Assembly: GCA_964035795.1 (NCBI GenBank)
Contig: OZ038326.1
Location: 4,668,889-4,732,888 of the forward strand
Reading direction: 5' to 3'
Length of the DNA: 64,000 nucleotides
Source of the DNA: Pterobdella sp. o SKG-2022
Lineage: Eukaryota; Annelida; Clitellata; Hirudinida; Piscicolidae
Shown here one piece after another: positions 24,901 to 36,011 of this stretch; position 1 is the stretch's first letter, and the number at the start of each line of letters is the position of its first letter. Both the position numbers and the translations under genes were made by a program. The notes under the pieces were generated by a model. The model was not told the DNA's origin. It was given only the letters and a program-made list of their open reading frames with translations, and did no database searches.

Positions 24901-27900
24901 TCATATACGAGGATATTATATGTCCATTTGAGCAAAGCTCCATGGTTTGAATAAAAATTTTCAACAGTTTTTTTCATTTAGTTTAAATAAGACATTTTCA
25001 AACACACACACAAACACTCACAGATCGGCTTCCCACGATAACTCAGTGAACTTATTCTCCAAGTTTTCCAGGGATTTTGGCTTCATACAAAACGAGTCAA
25101 GGTATTTAATTAATAATATTTTTTATAATATCTTCAAAAGTCCAACTATAAAACTGGGTAATGTAATGTTTTTCAAGGTGTAGGAATGAGTTTTTGAGGC
25201 CAGGAGAAAAATTATCTCGTGAAATAAAACATCTGGACAACCGATGCATGTTTGTACTTCAATCAGCATAAATCAATAATCTCCTTGTACACCACTTTAC
25301 TAAACTATCACTACTCAAAACCAAACTTCAGTCATCAACCGCATTTTATCAAACGCTAACCATTCTACACTAAATGTTTCAGTACCTCACAACCAAACCT
25401 ACCCTCCACTCTATCTCACCACCACACCTGTCTTCTAAACCTACCCTTTACCATACCACCCACAGCACGGAAACACACAAGGTGGCTCTGATATACGTAG
25501 GCAAGGGCCAAAGAAACCGCAAGGCAGTGCTACTCGAATCTCAAGGCTCCAATCTCTTCAAGGACTTCTACCGCAGGATTGGTCGATTGGTGAGTTATTG
25601 TATTTATTTTGTCATTTCAGTCATGATTATTTGTTGTGTTAGTTTTAATTAACACTGAAATCACTCTTCTACATCTCAAGGTTCGTTTGGAGGGACACAG
25701 AGGGTTTCTGGGGGGTCTTCATAAAAATGGCTCCACTGGATTACACACAGTGTACCACAAGGAGACCAGACTCGAGGTCATTTTCCACGTTTCTACCCTT
25801 CTGACCCCTGTCAAAAAGGTCAAACCACCAATCAAGAACATGTCTCTTTCCAAGATGGAGGAAAGGCAAAGTTCAAAGGTTAGCACTCCAGGCGTCGATG
25901 ATGAAGATGGGTGTGGTAATGCTCTAAAGTTCGCTTCTTCATCCTTCAAGCCTTTCAACAACAACACTGATAAATCCTACTTTAAACCTGACGAATCTGT
26001 TTTCGATGTGGTCAATAACGCCTTCAAAACACCTGCTACTTCAACAAATGATGAAAGCAACAATGAGTCTCAGACTCTCGTCTTGAATAGCAACTCTACG
26101 GCCAGTTTCACCGCAGAAGAATCTAATGACGATAGTATTATTAGTAACAAAAGTACCTCAAGTCCCATCACTCCGAAATCTAGCGACAATAATCTTCCAA
26201 CCATCCCTAATAACACTTTTACTACTAATAAAAAATTTATCAAACATAACAGTAATCTCATTAACAGTAACACAACCACTAATGTAAAGACCACACTGTT
26301 GAACTTGATCAACGAAGACAAGTCTTTATACAAGGGCAGCTCTTCGGTCGCCCACTCTAAACCTTCACCTTGGAATGGTTATGACGATGATGAGGATTAC
26401 GAAAAGGATGTGTGTGTCATGAAGGTCTGTGTTGTTATTAATTTTTTTACCTCAGTTGCTTTTTTTTGGCGCTATATAAATTTTTATTGAATTTTTTTAA
26501 TTGTTTTTATTTATTTTATTATCTAAAGCGTTTTTATATTTCGTGCTTATATTTTCATTATTTTAATGTATATATTTATTGATCAACTATGACAAACTAA
26601 TTATCAAACATTGAAGTGATGTATGTTCTCTTCAAAAGAATCTTTTTAAAAAACCGATGCCTAACGATTCACAACAGATCCGTCATCTAGGCAACGATGA
26701 AGTCCACATCGTGTGGTATGAAGACAACAACGATGATAACGACGAGAAGACAGATTACAGTCGATACAACACTGACATTTTGCCCACGAAGTTTGGCGAG
26801 GTGATAATAGTTATCTACCCGCAGCCAAATGGTCTCTTCAGGGTGCAGATCATTAGCAGAACTAGGGTCGGTTTGTTTGGGGTGTTTTTTGTCTATTGCA
26901 AGTTCAAGTAGGAAGTCGATCATTAGATCACTTCTAACTAGAGTTTTCGTTGCTCAATTGATAGGTTCCAGAATTACTTCAATGTTTTTGTTTGACACTC
27001 ATTAGCTTCAAAATCACTACTCAATTAATTGGCATTTTTTCATACTTTTGAAAAGCAATTGAAATAAATAATAATAAACTCTGGTAGATTATACTGCTCT
27101 ATATGTCCCAGTAGTTGGGGTTGACAGCTGTCTACTTTTAGAACACCCTACCACCTTTCCTCCCACAGACGAACTACTTCGGTCCCTTGTACGACGGAGC
27201 TCTGGTGGACTGGTGGTTGCTGCCTCACATGGTCAGGCTCACAGCCATCAATGCTGGCAGGGCCATCAGACAGTACAGGGAGCATTACCAGCACTAGTAA
27301 GTCATTTTTTGGTTATAGTTGTTATATTTTTGTGTGGTTATTTAGTTGTTTAAGTAGGAAATTTCACCACGAAGTTTATGGTTTTAATCTGAGGTTATAA
27401 AATGTGATCGGTTGGTTTTATAATTCACCATCCATCCAACCCATGCTAGCATAAAAACAGAAGTGAAACCATGAATGAACGAATAAATTCTAGAATAAAC
27501 CAGCCAATAAGATTTCACTACATGGATAAAAATAAAAATAATAATGTGCGAAAGCACATAATAATAACAATCCTATGCACAGCTTTGAAGAGAGAGGAAG
27601 CAGCATACAACGGCCGATGGAGGAGTGTGCTTGCCACATGAGTTACGAGAAATACCTGTGCACCCTCCTGGCTCATTGTGGGTTTCTCTTGTATTGTAGT
27701 TTAACAGATGTCATTTTTTATAATAGTTTTCTGTGAACGTTTATTTTTTTTTATTTTCAATTTTATTTGTGGACAAAAAATATATGTATTTGTTTTTTTT
27801 TAAATTTATTTTTTCGTATATAAATTCATTGCTTAAGTATATTTCTACACATCCAATTAAAAAATACACTCACAAACGTAAAATTTCAACTAAAAAAACA

Positions 27901-28780
27901 CAAACACATACAGCCTCCAAAGAGACAACACCACTCACCCTCTTACCACCCACGAGAATAATAACCTTTGCTGACTCCGAAGAAACAGCTCCTAGGATTA
28001 GTGACGGTAGTTTATATTCTATTTACTATATAGTGTATTTTATTTTATTTGAATAAATATGGCAAATCAAAAAAAAACTATTTGATTAATTAAATTCACT
28101 AAAAAATCTCACATTACCATGGTCAGTTGATTTGAATCGTTTAAGCTAAATTATTTATTCATATGTATGTCATATTTTTTCAGCATGTGTTTGAAAAATA
28201 TCGTCTTAAGCATGTATGGGATTTGAAACTACGGCTTTCGCGTTATTAGCTAACGGGCCAGAGTTGATGGTTTAGATGAAAAATTATGGGTATATTATAA
28301 ATAATATAATGAGGTTGAATGCCTTGAATTTCATCATGAAAATATACTTGGAAATAATCTACTGAGTTATATTTCAAATATATTTTAAGTGAAAGGTGAT
28401 ACAAAAACATAAAGTAAGTCGACCCAATCTGGGATTTTCGGTTTGGCAATTGATTGGTTTCACAGGGCGCTACTTCATGTGGACAATATGTGGAAAATAT
28501 AAAATACTAGTGTGAGTTTTAAAAATTAAAATTTGACGTTTCAGTTGCAAAATCTAAGAGACGAAGGTCCGTCTACAATGTTTCGAGCAACAAATTCAAA
28601 AATGACTTCACTGAAATCAAAATAAGAAAGGACTCTAAAATCAACAAAGATAGCAACAATAATAATTCTAATTCTTCCAAAGAAAACAACACTAATAGTC
28701 CGGAAAGTAAGCTGACAAGTTTAAATATCTACAATGACGTTAACGAGAAAGGGAAACAAAAACACGTGGTATTTTTTTAA
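12130..28780 (+). CDS. RALGAPA: Ral GTPase-activating protein subunit alpha (37 exons, 2530 aa)
   Basis: Catalytic subunit of the RalGAP complex, which inactivates RalA/B downstream of Akt signalling. Exons: 12130-12567, 12962-13073, 13448-13558, 14052-14098, 14241-14298, 14879-14922, 15347-15530, 15785-15867, 16221-16347, 16498-16642, 16930-17120, 17241-17389, 17698-17751, 17976-18047, 18215-19805, 19927-19958, 20036-20072, 20415-20533, 20721-20789, 20925-20993, 21137-21421, 21758-21892, 22214-22774, 23011-23121, 23383-23523, 23697-23858, 24009-24467, 24601-24854, 25024-25101, 25184-25249, 25466-25589, 25681-26424, 26678-26866, 27169-27296, 27583-27677, 27914-28006, 28545-28780. They sum to 7593 nt, one frame. 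Exon 2 (FSKKP, KKDGIARLKYL) matches the usual N-terminus, preceded by a novel extension of about 146 residues. The HEAT-like helical body (LLQVFMCQSSNVF, CVLDWLFCLP) carries Asn/Asp-rich insertions. The Rap/RanGAP domain spans about residues 1996-2440, with catalytic Asn in HLGNDEVHIVW (about 2290) and YFGPLYDGALV. About 200 residues are inserted just before that helix. Exons 8 and 25 are the least certain. Confidence 0.9.
13833..13887 (-). repeat. Dispersed 55-bp repeat, copy 2
   Basis: Reverse-strand copy in RALGAPA intron 3. On the minus strand it reads ACTGCTTTACATGTCCCAG followed by TAACTGGGGTTGACAGCAG and CTGGTCTAGATTATTGA, which makes it the least degenerate of the three copies found. 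Confidence 0.7.
21482..21640. repeat. SINE-like fragment next to a 32-bp inverted repeat
   Basis: In RALGAPA intron 21. The segment 21483-21525 (CACCGTCCAAGCCATGCTAG, CGTGGAGACGG, then ATGATGATGA) resembles a fragment at 27431-27480 (CCATCCAACCCATGCTAGCA). Directly after it, 21526-21557 and 21609-21640 form imperfect inverted arms (GGTTTATTTGAAAATGAA against TTCGTTTTCAAATAAACC) around a 51-nt loop. I read this as a degraded mobile element; the class is not certain. Confidence 0.6.
21904..22021. repeat. (GAT)n microsatellite
   Basis: About 118 bp of GAT/GATAAT triplets in RALGAPA intron 22. It yields poly-Asp and poly-Ser ORFs on the two strands, neither of which is spliced into the gene model. 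Exon 21 just upstream encodes a short Asp run of its own. Confidence 0.9.
27093..27140 (+). repeat. Dispersed 55-bp repeat, copy 3
   Basis: In RALGAPA intron 33, ACTGCTCTATATGTCCCAG followed by TAGTTGGGGTTGACAGCTG, same strand as copy 1. It ends about 29 bp before the intron's acceptor at 27168. Confidence 0.65.
27431..27485 (+). repeat. SINE-like fragment sharing CCATGCTAGC core
   Basis: CCATCCAACCCATGCTAGCA followed by TAAAAACAGAAGTGAAACCATGAATGAACG, in RALGAPA intron 34. It shares its core and following A/G-rich stretch with 21483-21525. Confidence 0.5.
28188..28262 (-). repeat. tRNA-derived SINE head (candidate)
   Basis: On the minus strand the segment reads GGCCCGTTAGCTAATAACGC, then GAAAGCCGTAGTTTCAAATCCC, resembling a tRNA with an internal B box (GTTTCAAATCC). 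It lies in RALGAPA intron 36. No full cloverleaf with matching acceptor stem is evident, so a SINE head or decayed pseudo-tRNA is preferred over a working tRNA gene. Confidence 0.5.
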
Positions 28781-30811
28781 AAGTAAACTCAATCAGTTTT
28801 TCATTTTTTAGTAATTAGTTCTATTAAATGTTTTTAATTACATATGATTTGCAGAACGTATTTAGCATCTTTGATTACTTTCAAAACTTTTTCCGCCATT
28901 GTGATAAACTCATATCGTTTTGTTTCAATCCGTGAATATCTTTGTTAATTTGCTATTTTTACTTTAAATTTAAATTATTTTTTAATACTTTATTTATAAT
29001 TTTAAAAGTATATAATCGATAATTAAGTAAAAAAATCTTTTTTCTCAATATGAATGCTTGAGACATGAGAGAACCAAAATTATGTTTGATGTAGAACACA
29101 TCAGATAATATAAGTTTTTCTTCCTAGAAATTTCATATTTTGTAAATTATATTTCATAAACTCTTTTACGAAAAATCTACTCAAATATTCGGCCAATAAT
29201 TTTAATGTTAAAAATGACCGTGTTAGCACTTATCAATATATCTCATTAGTTATACATCACTGTTAATATGTCCTATACAAATAAAATAATAATAAGATTA
29301 ATAATAATTGTTGTTATTATTTTTTAAAAAATATTCATAATAATTTTTATTGTGCAAAAAAACAATAGATTCCTCAAGGTGCCTTATATTAACTTGAAAG
29401 TATTTGTGTATAATGCAGACGATAAATTTATGCTTTTGGGCCATATTTGGGTCTGTTTTTATTTTCTTTATTTCATATTTGGTTTTATTCATTAAATAAA
29501 CTAATTATTAACGTTCAAAGTTTATTTTTAGAATTTCATGAATATTTATGAGTTGAAACAGAATTGTCACTGTTACGATTGGAGTTTTGCGGGATAAGTC
29601 TTGATATTCCATTGCGCATTTTATTTATTTAACTCTATATTATTTATACTTCAATTAATTTAAAAATTAATTTGTATTTTGATAGTATAAGTTTTGTAGG
29701 TTTATTTTTAATCGTTGTAGATATTATATCTAAGTGATAAGTCATACAATTTCATAGGTCTTTCTTCCATTAGTATATCATTAAAATTGTGTTATCTATG
29801 TTATCATCTTTATAACTGCTTTTAACCATTTTTTTCATTGCTTTTTTATCGCTGATTTCGTTTGATTTCTATCATCAAACAAGGCTTTTAATCTGTTTAT
29901 TCCAACAAAATTGTGTCATTTTAAATTATATTTTTACTTTTTTTAAAGACATCTTTTTTATTCAGTTTTCTCTTTATGATGTGAAAATTTTTACATTTAT
30001 TTTTCAAAAAAAACTAAAATTTTCAACAAATTCAACTTTCTCATTATTCATCAGTATATTATTTCGATATTTTGGTTGATATACTAATGAATTATGACGA
30101 AGTCGAATTTTTTAAAAATTTTAATTTCATTTTAAAAATAAATGTTTCTAAGAATTTGTTCATTATGTATTTTTAATATTGAATAGTTGCACCTAATTCA
30201 ATATAATTTTCAAAATTATTCAAGAAACAAGGACAATAGACTTTCGAGAAGCTTTATAGATAAAAATAAGTTGGTTTTTATATGGGCTTTTACTTCAAGA
30301 CATTCGATATAATACATCAAAAATGGTACATATCTCACGTTATATAACTTGCTTAATTAACAAGTGCTTGATTTGTTGAGTTAAATGCATACATATGAAC
30401 TATGGTGATAATTTGAATTAGTTGATTGAGAATTTTATTAGATTGATTGACAATGTGTTTAATTGATTGGTTATTTTAGCTTTGGTATCATTAAGCTTTT
30501 GGTTTGATATTAAATCATATCTAGATATTTTTCAGAGTATCATTAACAATTTAAAATAGAATCAAACCTGGCTGCAACTTTCAATTCCCGAATATAAATG
30601 TGTTTTATCTAAAATAATAGATTATTTCTAAAGCGCGTATTTATTGATTATGGTGAGAATTGTACATATGAACACCGTTCAAGCAAATTTTGCAAGATTT
30701 CCACATTTCATTATAGATGGCAGTTTATATTTGTTTTATTCAAATGTCCAACTTTTACATGTTGTTTGCAAGATTTTAATATAAATCATATTTACAAAAA
30801 AATTTTTATTA
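28781..30811. other. Convergent intergenic spacer with a foldback repeat
   Basis: Between the 3' ends of RALGAPA (+) and TRAPPC6 (-). No coding exon supported. It contains a 49-bp-arm inverted repeat at 30011-30127. Just beyond the TRAPPC6 stop, the minus strand reads TAATAATAAAA, a likely polyadenylation signal abutting the stop codon. Confidence 0.55.
30011..30127. repeat. Foldback (MITE-like) element with 49-bp arms
   Basis: Arms 30011-30059 and 30079-30127 are reverse complements with scattered mismatches around a 19-nt loop. The right arm starts ATATACTAATGAATTATGAC and recurs at 44267-44310, which supports a dispersed element rather than a chance hairpin. No transposase and no clear target-site duplication were seen. 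Confidence 0.7.
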
Positions 30812-32035
30812 TTACATTCTCTGGATCTGGATTTGAAATTTACCTGGTGAGAAGAAAAAGGTTATAAATTTAATTATGAATTAAAAAGATAATATTAAAA
30901 AAAAAACAGATAAATGGATGGAAATATAGAAAAATCAAAAAATAAATAGGTAACCAGACAGTCAAAAAGAACAGATACACATACAAATAAGTGACATCAA
31001 AACAGATAAATAAATACAGAGAGACTAACAGGTGGGCATTACAGTTACATCAGCAGTGACAATGGAAATGAAGCCCAGGTTGGCTAATGCTCCCCTCAAT
31101 AAGCCACAAGGAAAGGCTAGGTACTGTAGTGTCCAATGAAAAACAATATGGAAAGATTAATAATAATCAGTCAACTCGTCGAATTCTTTTTATAGCCTGT
31201 TTTATTACAGAGGTTTTGGTACTTTATAGTAATAACATTGATGCATCATAACTGTGATAAATACCATATAAACATCTGAAGATAACTCATGCTTATGCTG
31301 CAATTCCTGTATATATATGCAAAGCTCTAAAGTTGGAACTTATATACCTTTGGTGCATGTTCAATGAACTGTTTATTATTTGAAATGTTGGAGAGAAGTT
31401 TTAGTCTGTTCTCCTGTAAGACATATATGCCCTGGTATGGTGGGTGGGTGTGTTTGAGTAAAGAAAGGGTAAAGCAGGTGGGTGAGTAGGTTTAATGAGT
31501 TGATGAGTTTTTTATTGTTGAAGTTCAAGTGATTATTTTGAAGCTTGTTTGTTGTGTTACATATTGATGCTATGAAGTATCATATTCAAATATGTTATCT
31601 AAATACATACATGATGGTTGGTTCTGAGGTTGTCAATTTGTTTCTTGAAGATTGAGCTCCAAAATTCTTTACAAATAAATTTCATGGCATCCAAATCTCC
31701 TCGAAACCTTTGTGTGTCTTTTGTTAATCTGGTAGAATTTGCAAAATGTTTTTATTTTAAAAAAATGAATTGAATACAACCTTTCAACCATGCTTTGACC
31801 CACTCTATATCCTAAAAGTTCTAGTTTAGATAAACTTTTTTCCTGAAATGAAACAGTTATAAAAATATGAAAGTAACATTACGGATAATATATTTGTTTG
31901 CAGCCACGCCTCTAAGCACAAAAAAGTATTTGGCAAATGATTGATATTTTTGAAATATACTTTATCATTTGTAGACTGTGTCATCTGCTCAACCATTTCA
32001 ATAAGAAGAAACTCAAATAAAACATCATCGGCCAT
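30812..32035 (-). CDS. TRAPPC6: TRAPP complex subunit 6 (6 exons, 154 aa)
   Basis: Bet3-fold subunit of the TRAPP tethering complexes that activate Rab1/Ypt1 at the ER-Golgi interface. Minus-strand exons: 32035-31961, 31842-31781, 31728-31611, 31431-31348, 31123-31030 and 30843-30812, summing to 465 nt in one frame. The start MADDVLFEFLLIEM, the central GYRVGQSMVERLTKDT, the FICKEFW and KKQIDNLRTNHHGIYVLQ blocks, the CGLLRGALANLG block and the terminal KFQIQIQRM all match TRAPPC6A/6B in order, and the length is within a few residues of the human paralogues (about 158). The last exon is only 32 nt and is needed to finish the final strand. Reading through from exon 5 would instead stop after MPTC, so the GTTAGT donor at 31029 matters. 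It is divergent from ARL6IP1. Confidence 0.93.
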
Positions 32036-32255
32036 TTTTTGTTTATTATCTAAAAGTTATCATTGTATATCAAATAAGAAACCAAAAAGAAAAAAAATTT
32101 CATTATTGGTTCAGAAAGTATTGTGATAATTCACAGTTAGTTTTTTTTTAAAAAGTTATTAATAATATTTAAATAGCCCTTCTTAAAACATAACTTTCAC
32201 TTTAATTTTTTCAAGTAAAAATTATTTTTCATATAATTGTTTTTAACCAAATTTA
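32036..32255. promoter_or_regulatory. Divergent spacer TRAPPC6 / ARL6IP1
   Basis: A 220-bp AT-rich spacer between divergent starts, presumed to hold both promoters. On the TRAPPC6 side a CTTTTAG lies 14 nt before the ATG, which looks like a splice acceptor. No named promoter element is claimed. Confidence 0.45.
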
Positions 32256-33436
32256 ATGTTTAAAAATCTTTACGATTTTGTAACAGTAGTAGCGTAACTA
32301 GCATTGACTTTTAACAAAAGATTCAAGCAAATCATAGAAATCTCTAAATGGTAATAGAGCTAAAATTTCACAATAATTTTTTTATCAAAAGTTTTTTTTT
32401 CAGAGTTTAGAGACAAAAAACGAAGTTAATGCGTTAAAGAAAGATTTGCATATATACAGGGAGTTTGTACTGCGATTCAACAATGTTCTGGAGTGGGAAC
32501 AACCTCTTTATCCACTTTACATGATCGCTGTTATCACTTTCTTTTTTTTGTTAGTTTTTACTTGTTTTCTTATTATATTCTTGTCTAATCATTTTTTCAA
32601 TATTTAATATAAAAATATCTCAATTATATTTTCAAGATTCACATGGTACACATCACCTGCATTTTTGATGATATTTGCTTTGTTGGGAGCTTTTTATTAT
32701 TTTTTCCATCTCATGGCTCCTAAATTTCTTCCTGTCTTACTTCGAAAATCTGTTTGGTTTGTTTCAAATTGTTATCTTTAGCACCACTTAGTTTTTTTAA
32801 TTATGTCAACATCGTTTTTACTCACAAACACATGCTATCCATCCATCTCCCATTATGAAGTAATATCCATTGCCATTCACTTTCATCAACTACCACATCA
32901 TATATCAGCATTCATTTCACTCACCAACACATCATTTTCATCACTTTCCCATCCTTCTGCCACCCCCGTTACAGGGATGATCACAAAGAACACAACTTCA
33001 CCATGATATGTGTCAGATTGGTGCACGCATGGAAACATTGTGTATCATTCAAGAGCTACCTGTGCAGTATGGAAAGGCAAAACCCAAAAATGGTGTCTCA
33101 TATTCATTGTATTGTTTTAACCATACTTTTTATTATGATCATTATTCTTTATTTTATATGATTTTTATTATCATTATTTTTATTATTATCTTATTATTAT
33201 TTTTTCCATTTTCATTGATTTTTATTACTATCATTATTTCTTTTCAGTATTATCCAATGATGCTGTTTTTATGTGCTGTTCTCATGTGGGTGGGACTCAG
33301 GTTCAATGCTTTCCTTCTCATGTACTTCATCAGTCAGTACATTATTATTGTTTTAATTTTTTAAACTATAATTGTAAGGATGATTACTATTAGTATTGGT
33401 GGTTGTATTATTGTTATTATTATTTTTAGTAGTAGC

Positions 33437-33514
<78 letters not shown>

Positions 33515-33731
33515 AGTAGTGGTGGTAGTAGTGGTGGTAGTAGTGGTGGTAGTAGTGGTGGTAGTAGTAGTAGTGGTTATAGCAACACTAATAATAATGA
33601 TAGTTAAAATATCACCACCAACAGCGATTGTAGTGTGCATGATTCCTGGTTTGAGAAGGAATAAAATACAAGGTTATCTCCAGATAGAGGCTGTTAATAG
33701 TGAACCTATCGATGAACCAAAAAAAAAATGA
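32256..33731 (+). CDS. ARL6IP1: ARL6IP1-like ER-shaping membrane protein (about 199 aa)
   Basis: Reticulon-like hairpin protein of the tubular ER that helps curve membranes. Exons: 32404-32549, 32637-32756, 32975-33092, 33248-33332 and 33625-33731, with a proposed first exon 32256-32279 (MFKNLYDF); total 600 nt, one frame. The block FNNVLEWEQPLYPLYMIAV corresponds to the conserved VLRWERAWFP-type entry to the first hydrophobic pair. Then come a second hydrophobic segment, the MAPKFLP block, a soluble linker (HNFTMICVRLVHAW, RQNPKM), a second hydrophobic pair (MWVGLRFNAFLLMYF) and the PGL motif (MIPGLRRNKIQGYL). The tail ends in Lys-Lys-Lys, similar in spirit to the KK-rich tail of the human protein. 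The first exon is the weak point: an alternative is an ATG at 32349 just before a GTAATA. Intron 5 carries a large AGT/GGT microsatellite. Confidence 0.85.
33429..33576. repeat. (AGT)n / (GGTAGT)n compound microsatellite
   Basis: About 150 bp of AGT triplets passing into an AGTGGTGGT-type hexanucleotide register, wholly within ARL6IP1 intron 5. All six frames stay open across it, producing poly-Val, poly-Ser/Gly and poly-Thr ORFs that are not real genes. Confidence 0.95.
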
Positions 33732-34051
33732 TTTTTTGATTTTCGATTTTTAAGGACTTTTTAAATCGAAATATTTTTTTCATAAATTGTTTTGTATTAT
33801 AAATTTATTGTTTTGGACAATATTGGAAATAGTGGAAAAAATTTATGAATGAAAAAAAAACTTCATTAAAAAAATCAAAAAAGTTCAATTTTTAAAATAT
33901 TTCAAAAAGCCTTTTTGAGAATATGATTGAAAGTATATAATGCATAGTGTTCATTGCAACACGGATGCACTTTTGGCGAAATTTTAAACACTACAAATGG
34001 ACATAATCCCGTAAAAAAATTTCTTTCAACCTTTATTGAGTTGTTAATGAA
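33732..34051. other. Short tandem intergenic spacer
   Basis: 320 bp between the stop of ARL6IP1 and the start of syntaxin 6 on the same strand. It is AT-rich, and the ORFs seen across it on both strands show no family similarity. It must contain the ARL6IP1 3' end and any STX6 promoter. Confidence 0.5.
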
Positions 34052-35977
34052 ATGTCGGATCCGTTTTTTGTTGTTAAAAGGTGAAAGTTTCATCATTTCA
34101 ATAAAATATGTCAGATTCTCAATTAATGATTATATAATTATTTTTAGGTTAGAATTTATTTGGAAGCTAAACAATTTCAATAAAATTCTTTTTCAAAATC
34201 ATAAAATACATAAACTTTTCACAAACTAATTCATTCTTATACAAGTAAACTCGTTGTGAAGTTCATACACATTTTTGTGGAGAAAACTAAAAAAACATGA
34301 TTTTTCAATTAAAAATTGGCTAAAAACTTTGATGAACAACTATAAATCCACACAAATCTTCAAATATACATTATAACTCTTAAATAATTTTATATATATA
34401 TTGTTTATAACTCTTTACCACCGAACAGTGAAGTAGAGAAAACAACAGAAGTAGTGAAAAGCTTATACATTACATGGAAAGACCTACCCTTTGGCAATGA
34501 ACATCTTCGTGTCAGTGATGAATTAAGAAACAATCTACGATCTATTGAGTGGGATTTGGAAGACCTTGGAGAAACCATTAGTATGTGGTCGAGATGGGGT
34601 GGGGGTAGCAATGAAATAGTTATTATGTAGTGGTTTAAGGTGGTTTGAAAAGGGATGATGAAATAAGTGATAGAATTTTAAAATTTCAACACTTGTAGTT
34701 GGGTTTTTAATTAATGTAAAAATTACACAGACATATATATGCTCACATACATTCACATAAACACATTTAGAAATAGCCAGCAGAAACCCACAAAAGTTTA
34801 ATTTGAATGAAGAGCAAGTGAAAGAAAGAAAGGCCTTTGTTGATAATAGTAAACAGTTCACCACGGTTACTACTGATTTTTTGTTAAAAAAAAATTTATA
34901 TTCTTTTTTATTATTCATTAATCTTACTTATTAATATTTTTATTTTTAGAAAATAAGAAATGAAGTAGAAAATCAAAAAAAAAACTATGAAAAAAAAGTT
35001 CAACCTAATATTGTGAGTTATTTATTAAAGAAAATTATTTAATTATTTTGAATTGAACAATCAAAACTTCTCCAAATTTTTTCCATAATGAATACAAAAC
35101 TAAAAACAAATCCATATCAGCACTCACAACAAAATAAAACAAACAGCACAGAAACAAAATAAAACAAACAGCACAGAAACAATTTTTTTACAATTTTTAG
35201 CTTCAAAATGTGAATTAAAACACAAAAAATCAGTTTAACAAACAATTACACCCTTTTCTCCAAACCCCACATAAACTCAAATATTCTCCATCTCACCTTA
35301 CCTCAAAATCCACAAACAGATACCTAAAAAGTGGAGCAACAACAACAACTACACACGTCTTCAAGAAGAGGATGAAGGGGGGCAGTTGCTGAATGGGGGA
35401 GGGAGATATGTGGGTGATGATGATGATGATATTGTTGAGATTGCCTTGCAACAACAGAAGGTGTGGTCCAATTCTGTTAATATTGTTGTTACTTTTATTA
35501 TTATTTTCTTGTTTTTGTGAAAACTGTTAAATAATTTATTATTGTTTCTATTAATATCTTTATTATTGTTTGCTTTGTTTTGTTTGAGTATTTATTAAAT
35601 AAATTTATTCAGGTGATAATGGGGAAACAGGATGAACAGCTGGAAGGAATAGGTTAGTATGGGAAATAATAAGGAAGCAATCATCATAAGTATAATAATA
35701 ATTGCGAGAGAAACAAAAAATTTAATACTAGAAAAATATACATATTATCATAACATTTAAAAAGTTTCAATAATATCAACAACAAAAATGATAATAACAA
35801 TAATAACATTAAAACAGCTTCAATAATAATAATAATAATAACTCAGGCAGGAGTGTCAGAGGGTTAAAGCACGTTAGTGCACTTATCGCCAATGAATTGG
35901 ATGAACAAGCTGTGTTAGTTATTATTTTTCTTGTTTTTATTAATATATTATCATTTTTATTGTTATTTTTGTTAAAA

Positions 35978-36011
<34 letters not shown>

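Noticed and set aside
31010..31123. Premature truncation of TRAPPC6 after MPTC
   Set aside because: The apparent stop is avoided by a GTTAGT donor at 31029 and a 32-nt last exon (30843-30812) that restores the conserved C-terminal strand in phase.
33353..33731. Long poly-Val, poly-Ser/Gly and poly-Thr ORFs on both strands
   Set aside because: They are the six-frame readings of one AGT/GGT microsatellite inside an intron. Only the last 107 nt (33625-33731) are a real exon.
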